From the NCBI GenBank assembly GCA_028871795.1, contig JAGWMG010000002.1, forward strand, positions 62,001-126,000: 64,000 bases of DNA, in the 5' to 3' direction. The position numbers were made by a program, and so were the translations under genes. Positions 18,511 through 27,182 of the stretch are shown here, in pieces. Positions within the stretch are counted from its first letter, which is position 1; each line of letters opens with the position of its first letter. The DNA comes from Alphaproteobacteria bacterium. GTDB lineage: Bacteria > Pseudomonadota > Alphaproteobacteria > Micropepsales > Micropepsaceae. The notes beneath the pieces are model-generated. The model worked only from the letters and a program-made list of their open reading frames with translations. It was not told the origin of the DNA and ran no database searches.

Positions 18511-20049
18511 TTAGCTGAAATTCTTGATGCGCGGCCACACGGTTTCAATCGGCGTCTTCAGACCGCGCAGGACCCAGATCGGCTGATTGGTCTCGTAGGG
18601 CATGGCGTAGGGCGTATCGATGTATCCGGCCTGATCGACCTGACGAAACTCCCTGAGATATTCGTCGCGGTCGCCGCCGATTTCGATGACGACGCTGCCG
18701 TCGCGGCCGCGCGGCCCCCACAGGAAATAATTGTTGTGTCCGCTGATCGCCGGCGGCAGACCCAAGGGCGGACCGAACACATCGACCGCCGCCGCTTCGC
18801 CGTAGTTGTGGCCGAAGAACACCGCCTTGGCGCGGTCGGCGGGCGGCAAGGCGCGGTAGACCGCAGCGATCTTCGCCGCCATTTCCGGCCAGCCGTGCAT
18901 GTCGGCGAAGTGCTGCGGCAGAAGGCCCAGCTTCAGCCGCTCGCCCGCGGTGGCGGACGGTCCTATGCCGATGGCATGCGCGTAGGCGATATAGTTCTCC
19001 TCGGACAGAACCGGCAGCGCCAGCGGCGCGAGGAATGCGCCCGCCAGCGCCACGGCGGCGAGTACCGTGCCACGCACGGCCGTCGCATGGAGTTTCGACT
19101 CGATGAAGACCGCGCCGCCCGCGAGCAAAGCCGGGTAGATCGCGACGATGTAGTTGGCCTTACCGTGCGTGGCGGTAAACAGCACGAACATGACCGCATA
19201 GGCGATCGCGAACGCCCGATAGGCCCCCTGTTGCGGCCGCACGGCGAAGGCCCAGAGCCCGGCGAGCCAGACCGGCGCGGCCAGCGGCCCGACGACCAAG
19301 ACCTGCTGCAGGAAAAACGCCACCGGCGACAGGGCGAGGTTCTTGCCTTTGACGCCCGCTACCCCCAGTTCCAGGAACGGCCAGCCATGCTGCTGCTGCC
19401 ACAGCACATTGGGCAGCACGATCAACAAGGCGATGGCGGCGCCCGCATAGAGCCACGGGCGCGTCAGCGAACGGCGCAGCGGCGTGGCGACCACGCCCAC
19501 GGCCAAGCCGACGAGAAAGAACGCGATCAGGTATTTGCTGAGCAGGCTGACGCCGACGACGATCCCGAACGGAATCCACCAGCGCTCGTCGCCCGTCTGC
19601 GCGAGCCGCACGATGAACCAGCAGCAGAGAAGCCAGCTCAGCGGCTGGAACATGTCCGTCACCACGAGCATTCCGAAGGCCAGGAAGATGCCGCCGCCCA
19701 GCACGCAAAGCCCCGCCAGCCATTGCGCGAAGCGCCCGCCGCCCAGCACGCGCGCGAATTCGGCCGAAAGCGCCACGGTCGCGGCCATCGTCAGCGCGGG
19801 CACCAGCCTGAATCCGACGAGAAAGTTTCCGAACAGCGCGTGCGACCACGAGGCGATCAGCGGAACCAGCGGCGGCTGATCGACGTAGCCCCAGGCCGGC
19901 CGGTCGCCGCAGACGATGAAATAGAGTTCGTCGCGGAAGATGCCATAGCCGCCGTTGAACAGCAGGTGGATCGCAAGGGTCGTAAGACCGAGAACCAGCC
20001 AGGGCCGCCGGCCGATGATCGAATAACTTAGCGTCTCGGCGTTCGCCAT
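18511..20049 (-). CDS. Glycosyltransferase family 39 (ArnT/PMT-like) membrane protein
   Basis: GIFRDELYFIVCGDRPAWGYVDQPPLVPLIA and many TM helices; ATG at 20049 avoids ORF extension through the tRNA. Confidence 0.85.
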   Translation of the reverse strand: MANAETLSYSIIGRRPWLVLGLTTLAIHLLFNGGYGIFRDELYFIVCGDRPAWGYVDQPPLVPLIASWSHALFGNFLVGFRLVPALTMAATVALSAEFARVLGGGRFAQWLAGLCVLGGGIFLAFGMLVVTDMFQPLSWLLCCWFIVRLAQTGDERWWIPFGIVVGVSLLSKYLIAFFLVGLAVGVVATPLRRSLTRPWLYAGAAIALLIVLPNVLWQQQHGWPFLELGVAGVKGKNLALSPVAFFLQQVLVVGPLAAPVWLAGLWAFAVRPQQGAYRAFAIAYAVMFVLFTATHGKANYIVAIYPALLAGGAVFIESKLHATAVRGTVLAAVALAGAFLAPLALPVLSEENYIAYAHAIGIGPSATAGERLKLGLLPQHFADMHGWPEMAAKIAAVYRALPPADRAKAVFFGHNYGEAAAVDVFGPPLGLPPAISGHNNYFLWGPRGRDGSVVIEIGGDRDEYLREFRQVDQAGYIDTPYAMPYETNQPIWVLRGLKTPIETVWPRIKNFS

Positions 20050-20092
20050 CGATCCCCCCGCAAAACCGCTTGCCGTTCGAAGCTGCGTAGGC

Positions 20093-20167
20093 TGGCTGGG
20101 GCGGGAGGATTCGAACCTCCGTATGCCGGAATCAAAATCCGGTGCCTTACCGCTTGGCGACGCCCCA
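20093..20167 (-). tRNA. tRNA-Gln(TTG)
   Basis: TGGGGCGTCGCCAAGCGGTAAGGCACCGGATTTTGATTCCGGTATGCGGAGGTTCGAATCCTCCCGCCCCAGCCA. Confidence 0.95.
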
Positions 20168-20316
20168 ACAGGGTGAAGGCCGCGGACCATAAGGCCTCGG
20201 CTTGAGGCTTTCAACGCGGGTCATCCGGCCGGTTGCGGGGGGCAGGAGGCATCGTTATAAGAGCGCCTCCCGAGGGAGCATTTTCCGGCAAACGCCGCGC
20301 GAAATGCCACCGGCAC

Positions 20317-20393
20317 CGGAGAGTAGCTCAGCCTGGTAGAGCACCACGTTCGGGACGTGGGGGCCGGAGGTTCGAATCCTCTCTCTCCGACCA
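20317..20393 (+). tRNA. tRNA-Pro(CGG)
   Basis: CGGAGAGTAGCTCAGCCTGGTAGAGCACCACGTTCGGGACGTGGGGGCCGGAGGTTCGAATCCTCTCTCTCCGACCA. Confidence 0.95.
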
Positions 20394-20418
20394 ATTGCCC
20401 GCAATCGCGGACGAATGC

Positions 20419-21021
20419 CTAGACCGTGAACCGCGCTTCGAGCCGCTCGACGACCTCTTCCGCGGTGAAGCCCAGCGCTTCCAACCGGCCGGCGCGCGCC
20501 AAGAGCGCCAATCCGCTGAGCGCCGCCGCCGCCAGCAGAACGTCACACTGCGCTTGGCGGCTGTCGGTTTTGTGGCCGGCCGCGTCGGACAGCACGTTGA
20601 GGGCGGCGATCAGCCGGCCGTTGAACAGACGCTCCGCATCGCCGGTTCCGGCATTGGCGGGCAGCGCCTGCGAGGCGGCGGCGATCGTTTCGGTGGTCCT
20701 GAGCAGCGACAGCGCCGCCGACGACACGGCGGCGAGCTTGCCTTTGCCTTCGCAGCCGGCGGCGGCGCCGCGCATGACACGGGCGAGCGACGACAGATCT
20801 TCCGCCGCCAGCGCCAGGAGCAATTCGTCCTTGCTGGCGAAATAGCCATAGAGCGCCGCCGGCGCGAAACCCGCTTCGGCGGCGACGCCGCGCAGCGACA
20901 TCTCGCGCGCGCCATCGCGAGCGGCGACGCGGCGGGCCGCTTCGAGGATGGAGGCGCGCGTCGCACTGTGTTCGCGGGCACGCCGTTCACTGCGTTTCGC
21001 TGCCGTCGCTTGTCGACTCAT
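20419..21021 (-). CDS. TetR-family transcriptional regulator
   Basis: ASILEAARRVAARDGAREMSLRGVAAEAGFAPAALYGYFASKDELLLAL HTH. Confidence 0.9.
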   Translation of the reverse strand: MSRQATAAKRSERRAREHSATRASILEAARRVAARDGAREMSLRGVAAEAGFAPAALYGYFASKDELLLALAAEDLSSLARVMRGAAAGCEGKGKLAAVSSAALSLLRTTETIAAASQALPANAGTGDAERLFNGRLIAALNVLSDAAGHKTDSRQAQCDVLLAAAALSGLALLARAGRLEALGFTAEEVVERLEARFTV

Positions 21022-21057
21022 TGGTCCGGCATGATAGGCGATTCGCCGGACGGATCG

Positions 21058-21504
21058 TTAAGGCTTCTTGGGACAGATTTTGGGGTCCGTGTCCTTGACG
21101 CATTGCGCCGTGTGCAGGTTGTTGAAATCGGTGGCGACCTGCGTCTCGGTATCGACCGTTTTGTCGTAGGCCTTCTGCATATCGTCCATTTCCTGTTGGA
21201 GCGCGGCGATCTTGCTCTTGCTGTCTTTGTCGGGTTTGGCCTGGGCATCCGCGATCGAGGCCTTGTCGCCGCTGGCCGCCGCCAGCAGGCAGGCCCGGAA
21301 GGGCTTAAGAGCGGCCTGATAGATTTTGACCTGATGATAGGTGTCCACCACTTCGGCGCGCCCCGCTTCGACCGTTTTCCCCGAAAGATCGCTCGTGCCC
21401 GGAATGGCCGGCGCGAGCGGCGCCGAACCGCAGTCGTTGGCGGCAAACGCCGGCCCTGACGCCGCCGCGATCATCGCCGCGGCAAAACAGCAACTTTTCA
21501 ACAT
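21058..21504 (-). CDS. Secreted hypothetical protein with coiled-coil region
   Basis: Signal peptide MLKSCCFAAAMIAAASGPAFA; internal ATG chosen. Confidence 0.6.
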   Translation of the reverse strand: MLKSCCFAAAMIAAASGPAFAANDCGSAPLAPAIPGTSDLSGKTVEAGRAEVVDTYHQVKIYQAALKPFRACLLAAASGDKASIADAQAKPDKDSKSKIAALQQEMDDMQKAYDKTVDTETQVATDFNNLHTAQCVKDTDPKICPKKP

Positions 21505-21586
21505 GTCCGACTCCGCTAAGATAGTTATGCCCCAATGCGCCCGAGATAAGCACATCTGCCGGGGCGGAACAAAGGCCGGGGCGGCC

Positions 21587-22201
21587 TCAGGCCAAGCCGG
21601 CATAGGGCGGCGAAGGGTCGTATTCCATGGCGCGCTGCACGGCGCGCGCGAAATCCGGGGAGTGCATCTGGCCCGTCAGCCACAAAGCCATGTCGATTCC
21701 GGCGGAGACGCCTGCGGCGGTAACCATGTTTCCGTCCCGCACGTAACGGTATTTGTCGAGCACTTCGCCGGCCTCGCCGCGTGCACGCAGGGTCTCGACG
21801 AAGCTCCAATGCGTGGTTACCCGCTTGCCCTTCCCCGGTCCCGCGGCGGTCAGCAGCAGGGAGCCGGTGCAAACGCTGGTCACCCATTTCGCCGTCCGCG
21901 CGACGGCGGCGATCCAGTCGAGCAGTTCCCGATTCGTCGCTTCGCGCCTTGTGCCGACGCCGCCCGGGATCAGCAGGACGTCGAGCTTGGGGCAATGCGC
22001 GGTGGTCAGGTCCGGCAGCACCCGCATCCCTTTGGCGCAGACCGCGGGACGGTCGTGCTCGGCGATCAGCCTGACGTCATGGACCGGCTCCTGGCCGAGG
22101 TGTTTGCTCACCTCGTTGGCCATGGTGAAAACCTCCCAAGGTCCCACGAAGTCGAGTTCTTCCGCCCCGTCGAACACGAGTATTCCGATGCTGATGGCCA
22201 T
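21587..22201 (-). CDS. DJ-1/PfpI (class I glutamine amidotransferase-like) protein
   Basis: ISIGILVFDGAEELDFVGPWEVF, LLIPGGVGTR, VTSVCTGSLLLTAAG nucleophile elbow. Confidence 0.9.
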   Translation of the reverse strand: MAISIGILVFDGAEELDFVGPWEVFTMANEVSKHLGQEPVHDVRLIAEHDRPAVCAKGMRVLPDLTTAHCPKLDVLLIPGGVGTRREATNRELLDWIAAVARTAKWVTSVCTGSLLLTAAGPGKGKRVTTHWSFVETLRARGEAGEVLDKYRYVRDGNMVTAAGVSAGIDMALWLTGQMHSPDFARAVQRAMEYDPSPPYAGLA

Positions 22202-22366
22202 GGCGTCGCTCCATCCCGGTTCCGGCGGGTATCAGCATAGGGATGGAATCCGTCGCCAACCAGCTTGCCGGCTTCCGGGCGCTCATGCCTCCGACGCAGA
22301 CCGGCCCGGCTTGCCATCGCCCCTTGCTTTCGCGACAGTGCTTCCGCGTCAGAACCGGAACACACC

Positions 22367-23782
22367 TTGAGCAGAGAAAACGCAGCCGCGCCGCTGGACG
22401 TCTTCGAATCAAAATCCAAATCCGACACCGTATTCCTGGGCCACCCGAGGGGGCTGGGCTGGCTTTCGGCGTCCGAGTTCTGGGAGCGCTTCTCCTATTA
22501 CGGCATGCAAACGCTCCTGGTGCTCTATCTCGTGCACTATCTGCTGCAGCCCGGCTGCATCGAACAGGTCTGGGGCTTCGACGCCTTCCGCCGGCTGATC
22601 CTGTGGGTCTACGGCACGCAATCGCAGATGGCACTCGCCTCCAACACCGCGCAGCTCTATGCGGGCCTCGTCTATGTTACGCCGCTGGCCGGCGGCTTCC
22701 TCGCAGACCGCGTGATCGGCCGCACCAACACGGTGACGATCGGCGCGATCCTGATGGTGGCCGGCACGTTCCTGCTGGCGCTGAACCAGACTTTCCTCGT
22801 CGGGCTGATGTTCCTGCTCGCGGGCGTGGGCTGCTTCAAGGCGAACATCGCCAGCCAGGTGGGCGATCTCTACACCATCGACGATCCGCGCCGCGCCGAC
22901 GGCTTCCAGATCTATTTCATGGGCATCCAGCTCGCGGTAATCATATCGCCCGTCATCTGCGGTTATCTCGGCCAGAGGGTCGACTGGCATCTGGGTTTCG
23001 TTGCCGCGGGCGTGGGCATGGTGTTGGGGCTTGCCATCTATCTCGCCGGCCGACGTACTTTTCCGCCCGAGCCGGTGATCAAGAAGGGCGCTGCGGAAAA
23101 GCCGCCACCGCTCACGGCCCGCGACTGGAAGGTGGTGATCCTGCTCGTCGCGCTGCTGCCGGTCCTGGCGCTCTCGATCATCGGCAACCAGGAGATTTTC
23201 GATGCCTATCTCGTCTGGGGCGAGAAGAATTTCCAGACGGTGTTCTTCGGCTTCAACATGCCGATCACCTGGATTGTGTCGCTGGACGCCTTCGTCAGCG
23301 CCGTGACGATGGTCGGCGTCATCTCCTTCTGGCGCTGGTACGGCAAGCGCTGGAAGGAACCGAACGAAATTACCAAGATCGTCATCGGCGTCGCGATCAG
23401 CGCGCTGGGGCCGCTGGCGCTGGCGGGGTGCGCCGCGGTGGCGACCGCCACGCATCACCCCGTGCCGCTGTACTGGGCGCTGGGGTTCCACATCGTGAAC
23501 GACATCGGCTTTGCCAATGTGCTGCCGGTGGGGCTGGCGCTTTACTCGCGCGCGGCGCCGAAGGGGTTGGGCGGCACCATGATCGCCGTCTATTACCTGC
23601 ATCTCTTCATCGGCAACATCCTGGTGGGTTATGTGGGCGGACTGCTCGGTACGATGCCGGACACAAACTTCTGGCTGCTGCATGTGGGATTGATGGCGGT
23701 TTCCGCCGTGGTGCTGTTCGCGGCCCGTCTTTTCTTCGGGCACCTGCTGGCGCCGTCGTCTCGGAAACCGGCGGCGGCGTGA
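22367..23782 (+). CDS. POT/PTR-family peptide MFS transporter (start uncertain, TTG proposed)
   Basis: GHPRGLGWLSASEFWERFSYYGMQTLLVLYLV signature and repeated TM segments. Confidence 0.9.
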   Translation: MSRENAAAPLDVFESKSKSDTVFLGHPRGLGWLSASEFWERFSYYGMQTLLVLYLVHYLLQPGCIEQVWGFDAFRRLILWVYGTQSQMALASNTAQLYAGLVYVTPLAGGFLADRVIGRTNTVTIGAILMVAGTFLLALNQTFLVGLMFLLAGVGCFKANIASQVGDLYTIDDPRRADGFQIYFMGIQLAVIISPVICGYLGQRVDWHLGFVAAGVGMVLGLAIYLAGRRTFPPEPVIKKGAAEKPPPLTARDWKVVILLVALLPVLALSIIGNQEIFDAYLVWGEKNFQTVFFGFNMPITWIVSLDAFVSAVTMVGVISFWRWYGKRWKEPNEITKIVIGVAISALGPLALAGCAAVATATHHPVPLYWALGFHIVNDIGFANVLPVGLALYSRAAPKGLGGTMIAVYYLHLFIGNILVGYVGGLLGTMPDTNFWLLHVGLMAVSAVVLFAARLFFGHLLAPSSRKPAAA

Positions 23783-23802
23783 GCCGTTTGTAGCGTCCTT
23801 GG

Positions 23803-24903
23803 CTACGGCGACGTCCGGCGCAACGCCGCCGCCAAGCCTTCCACCGGCGCGCGCGCCTCCATGCGCGGCGTGCAGGCCAAGAGGCCCGCGACCTCCAACC
23901 CGTTCGCATCCGCAAGCCCGCGCAGATAGGACTGCGAATGCCGCCAGCGCCGCTTGGAGCCGAGTTCGAAGCCGTCGCCGTCCTTCTTCTCGACCGTGAA
24001 GAGAAAGAACCCGCCGGGCTTCAAGGCGTTCGCGGCGCTCCGCATCGCCGGTTCGAGATCGCCGAGATAGACCAGCGTGTCGGCCGCCAGCGCCAGATCG
24101 TAGCGTTCCGCCGGCAGCGCGGCTTCGATGTCGGCGACGGCGAGGGAATCGTACAGCCCGCGCGCACGGGCCTTTTCGATCATCGCCGGACTGAGATCGA
24201 TGCCGTCCAGCCGCGCCGCCAAATCCTTGAACGCCGCACCCGACAGGCCGGTGCCGCAACCCAGATCGAGGACCGCAAGACTTTCACGCCGGGGCATCGT
24301 CAGATCGGCGAGTCTGCGCAGGATTTGCGGCGCGCGATAGGAAAGCTGCGTCAGCATCCGCACGTCGTAATCGGTCGAGAACTGGTCGAAGAGATGGCGC
24401 ACATAGCCGGCATCCGAACGCGGCCGCGCGCGCATGGCGGCGGCGTGGGCGATCTTTTCCGCGAGGCCGGGAGTGTCGGGCGGCAGCGCCGCGAACGCTT
24501 CGCGCGCCTTGTCCGCCTCGCCCGCCGCCAGCCAGGCGCAGCCGAGTTGGAAGCGCGCCTCGTCCAGTCCCGGATCGAGGCGCAGCGCGCGCTGGAATTC
24601 CGCGATGGCGGTGGGAAGGTGTTCCGCCCTCAGCAACACCTTTCCCAAGCCGAGCGCCGCTGCCGCGACGCCGGGATGCAGCATCGCCGTCTCGCGCGCG
24701 GCGGCGAGCGCACCCGCCTGATCGCCGGCGGCGTCGAGCGCGTCGGCGTAAGCCAGCCGCGCCAGGAGTCCGCCGTGGCCTGCCGCGATCCGCCGGCGCA
24801 GCCGGTCCGCGGCCTCGGCGGCGCGGCCGTCGGCGATCAGCCGTTCGGTTTCGTCGAGCGGGTTGCCGTCATGCCAGGGTGCATCTGCCGTTGTTGAGGA
24901 CAA
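23803..24903 (-). CDS. TPR-containing class I SAM-dependent methyltransferase (start uncertain)
   Basis: TPR-like N-terminus; SLAVLDLGCGTGLSGAAFKDLA motif I. Confidence 0.85.
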   Translation of the reverse strand: MSSTTADAPWHDGNPLDETERLIADGRAAEAADRLRRRIAAGHGGLLARLAYADALDAAGDQAGALAAARETAMLHPGVAAAALGLGKVLLRAEHLPTAIAEFQRALRLDPGLDEARFQLGCAWLAAGEADKAREAFAALPPDTPGLAEKIAHAAAMRARPRSDAGYVRHLFDQFSTDYDVRMLTQLSYRAPQILRRLADLTMPRRESLAVLDLGCGTGLSGAAFKDLAARLDGIDLSPAMIEKARARGLYDSLAVADIEAALPAERYDLALAADTLVYLGDLEPAMRSAANALKPGGFFLFTVEKKDGDGFELGSKRRWRHSQSYLRGLADANGLEVAGLLACTPRMEARAPVEGLAAALRRTSP

Positions 24904-25720
24904 CCGCCTCGCGCTCCTTGAGCTTGCAGCGGAAGGATACCACACAACCGTCCACCCAGATTTCGGTCACGATGGTCTCGCCCGGAAAAACCGGGGCCGA
25001 GAAGCGCGCGTCGAAGCCGGTGATCTTTTTCGCATCGTATTTGCAGACGCTGGAGACCACCGCGCGGCAGGCCGTGCCGTAGGTGCACAGCCCGTGCAGG
25101 ATCGGCCGCGGATAGCCCGCCAGTTTGGCGACGTTGGGATCGCGGTGCAGCGGATTGCGGTCGCCCGAGAGCGCGTAGAGGAACGTCTGATCGGGGCGGG
25201 TGTCGCATGCGACTTCGAGATCGGGGGCCCGCGTCGGCAGGGCGTGGGGCACGGGCGCGCCTTCCTTCGGTCCGCCGAACCCGCCGTCGCCGCGCGCGAA
25301 GATCGTGGAGCCCAGCGTGCACAGCTTGGCGCCCGAATGCTTCTCCCGGATCACCTTCTCCATCAGGATCAGCGCACCCTTGCCTTCGCCCTTGTCGATG
25401 CAGCCGGTCACCCGTTCGTCGGCGACGACCTCCGCCTGGGCCGGCAGCGGCCGGTGAAGCGTCAGCCTCTGCTCGCCGTGGACCACCATCAGGTAGTTGA
25501 TCCCCGAACGCGCCAGCGTCGCCTGGCTCCAGCCGATGACGGTGGCGAAGGTGGGGACCGTCTGCAGATCGTTCTCGTAGACGAATTTGAGTTCCGCCGC
25601 GTGCAGGGGATCGCGCCCGAAGCCGACACCCAGCGCGTAAAGCATGGTTTCGCGGTCGGCGTAGCGAAACTCGTCGCCCACCGATTCGAGCCGCATGATT
25701 TCATCGTAATTGAGTGGCAT
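24869..25720 (-). CDS. MaoC-family (R)-specific enoyl-CoA hydratase-like dehydratase
   Basis: YALSGDRNPLHRDPNVAKLAGYPRPILHGLCTYG hydratase 2 motif. Confidence 0.9.
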   Translation of the reverse strand: MPLNYDEIMRLESVGDEFRYADRETMLYALGVGFGRDPLHAAELKFVYENDLQTVPTFATVIGWSQATLARSGINYLMVVHGEQRLTLHRPLPAQAEVVADERVTGCIDKGEGKGALILMEKVIREKHSGAKLCTLGSTIFARGDGGFGGPKEGAPVPHALPTRAPDLEVACDTRPDQTFLYALSGDRNPLHRDPNVAKLAGYPRPILHGLCTYGTACRAVVSSVCKYDAKKITGFDARFSAPVFPGETIVTEIWVDGCVVSFRCKLKEREAVVLNNGRCTLA

Positions 25721-25844
25721 GTGCGCCGTTGCTCCTCCAGTGACAATTCGTCAGTCTATTTTGTGCAGACTATGGCCACGCGCCTGTTGCGGCAATCGCT
25801 GGCAAGCTGTTTTGTTCGCCGGGCAGGCTTGCCTAGGGGAAAGC

Positions 25845-26303
25845 ATGGAACCGCCGTTCGAACAAGGCCCGCTGCCGTCGCGCCGCAATTCACACGGGTG
25901 CCTGTGGGGATGCCTGGGTCTGGTGTTGATCCTCGTCGTAGGGTTTGGCGGCCTTTTCGGCTACAGCGCCTGGTTCCTGCACCGCGGCTTCGAACAGGAC
26001 GGGCGCCTGCAGACGATCATGGCGATTGTCCGCCAGGACCCCCGCGCCGAGGCCATTCTCGGGCGCAACATCAAGATCATGGAAGTGGAGAGCCACACCT
26101 TTGAGATGGGCACGGGCGTGGGCAAGACCGCATCCTACACGCTACGCCTGGTCGGCTCCGGCGGCGAAGGCGACCTCAAGGTCGACCTCGATCTGAACGG
26201 CGGCAAGACGAAGGTGACGCTGATGGTCCTCACCGGGACCGACGGCCGTCCCCATACCCTTGTCGGCAGGGAACCCGACAACCCCATGCAGCAGTCGATC
26301 TGA
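25845..26303 (+). CDS. Membrane-anchored hypothetical protein
   Basis: One N-terminal TM helix; possible Coa1-like fold (weak). Confidence 0.55.
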   Translation: MEPPFEQGPLPSRRNSHGCLWGCLGLVLILVVGFGGLFGYSAWFLHRGFEQDGRLQTIMAIVRQDPRAEAILGRNIKIMEVESHTFEMGTGVGKTASYTLRLVGSGGEGDLKVDLDLNGGKTKVTLMVLTGTDGRPHTLVGREPDNPMQQSI

Positions 26304-26345
26304 AAAGTGCTAGCCTCGCGCCGCAAACCTTGCGGGAACGCGGCC

Positions 26346-27179
26346 ATGACCTGTTTCGACGTCGAGATCGCCGACAAGATCGCGCGTATCACGCTCAAGC
26401 GCGGCGCCGAACTCAACACCATGACGCCGGATTTCTGGCGCGAATTGCCCGAAATCGTCCGCGACGTCGACGACGGCGCCAAGGCGCGGGTCATCGTCAT
26501 CGCCTCCACGGGAAAGCATTTCTCGGCCGGCATGGATTTGTCGGTGTTCGCGAACAGCCGGCCTGACCCGGCGGCAGAACGCGGCCGCGCGCGCGCCAGC
26601 CTTCGCCGCACGGTCCTGGGGCTGCAGGAAACTTTCAGCGTGCTCGACCGCGCGCGCATGCCGGTGCTCGTGGCCGTGCAGGGCGGTTGCATCGGCGCGG
26701 GCGTCGACATGATCGCCGCCTGCGACTGCCGCTACGCCACCGAGGACGCGTTCTTCATCATCCAGGAGATCAATCTCGGCATGACCGCCGACGTGGGCAC
26801 CTTTCCGCGCCTGTGCCGGCTGATGCCGCAAAGCGCGCTGCGCGAACTGGCTTACGCCGGACGCCGCCTGCCGGCGCGGCGCGCCAAGGAACTCGGTCTG
26901 GTCAGCGAGGTATTCGCCACGCAGGCGGAGATGCTGGCGCATGTCATGGACGTGGCCAAGGACATCGCCGCGAAATCGCCGCTGGCGGTTTACGGCTCCA
27001 AGGTGATGATGAACTACGCGCGCGACCACTCCATCGCCGACGGGCTCGACTACATCGCCACCTGGCAGGCGGGCATGTTCAACCCCGAGACCGACATGCT
27101 GGAAAGCTTCAACGCCAAGAACGAAAAACGCGCGCCGGTGTTCGGCGATCTGTTGGCGGTGAAGAAGGGATTAGAGTAG
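26346..27179 (+). CDS. Enoyl-CoA hydratase/isomerase (crotonase) family protein
   Basis: ASTGKHFSAGMDLSVF, AVQGGCIGAGVDMIAACDCRYATEDAFF. Confidence 0.92.
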   Translation: MTCFDVEIADKIARITLKRGAELNTMTPDFWRELPEIVRDVDDGAKARVIVIASTGKHFSAGMDLSVFANSRPDPAAERGRARASLRRTVLGLQETFSVLDRARMPVLVAVQGGCIGAGVDMIAACDCRYATEDAFFIIQEINLGMTADVGTFPRLCRLMPQSALRELAYAGRRLPARRAKELGLVSEVFATQAEMLAHVMDVAKDIAAKSPLAVYGSKVMMNYARDHSIADGLDYIATWQAGMFNPETDMLESFNAKNEKRAPVFGDLLAVKKGLE

Positions 27180-27182
27180 AGG

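Noticed and set aside
18736-20031. 431-aa plus-strand ORF opposite the GT39 gene
   Set aside because: Antisense shadow ORF with Arg/Gln/Glu-rich composition and no motif
20050-20214. N-terminal extension of the GT39 ORF through the tRNA-Gln gene
   Set aside because: It would translate the tRNA itself; ATG at 20049 gives a normal membrane protein N-terminus
22409-24259. 616-aa minus-strand ORF opposite the POT transporter
   Set aside because: Antisense shadow; the POT signature on the plus strand is unambiguous
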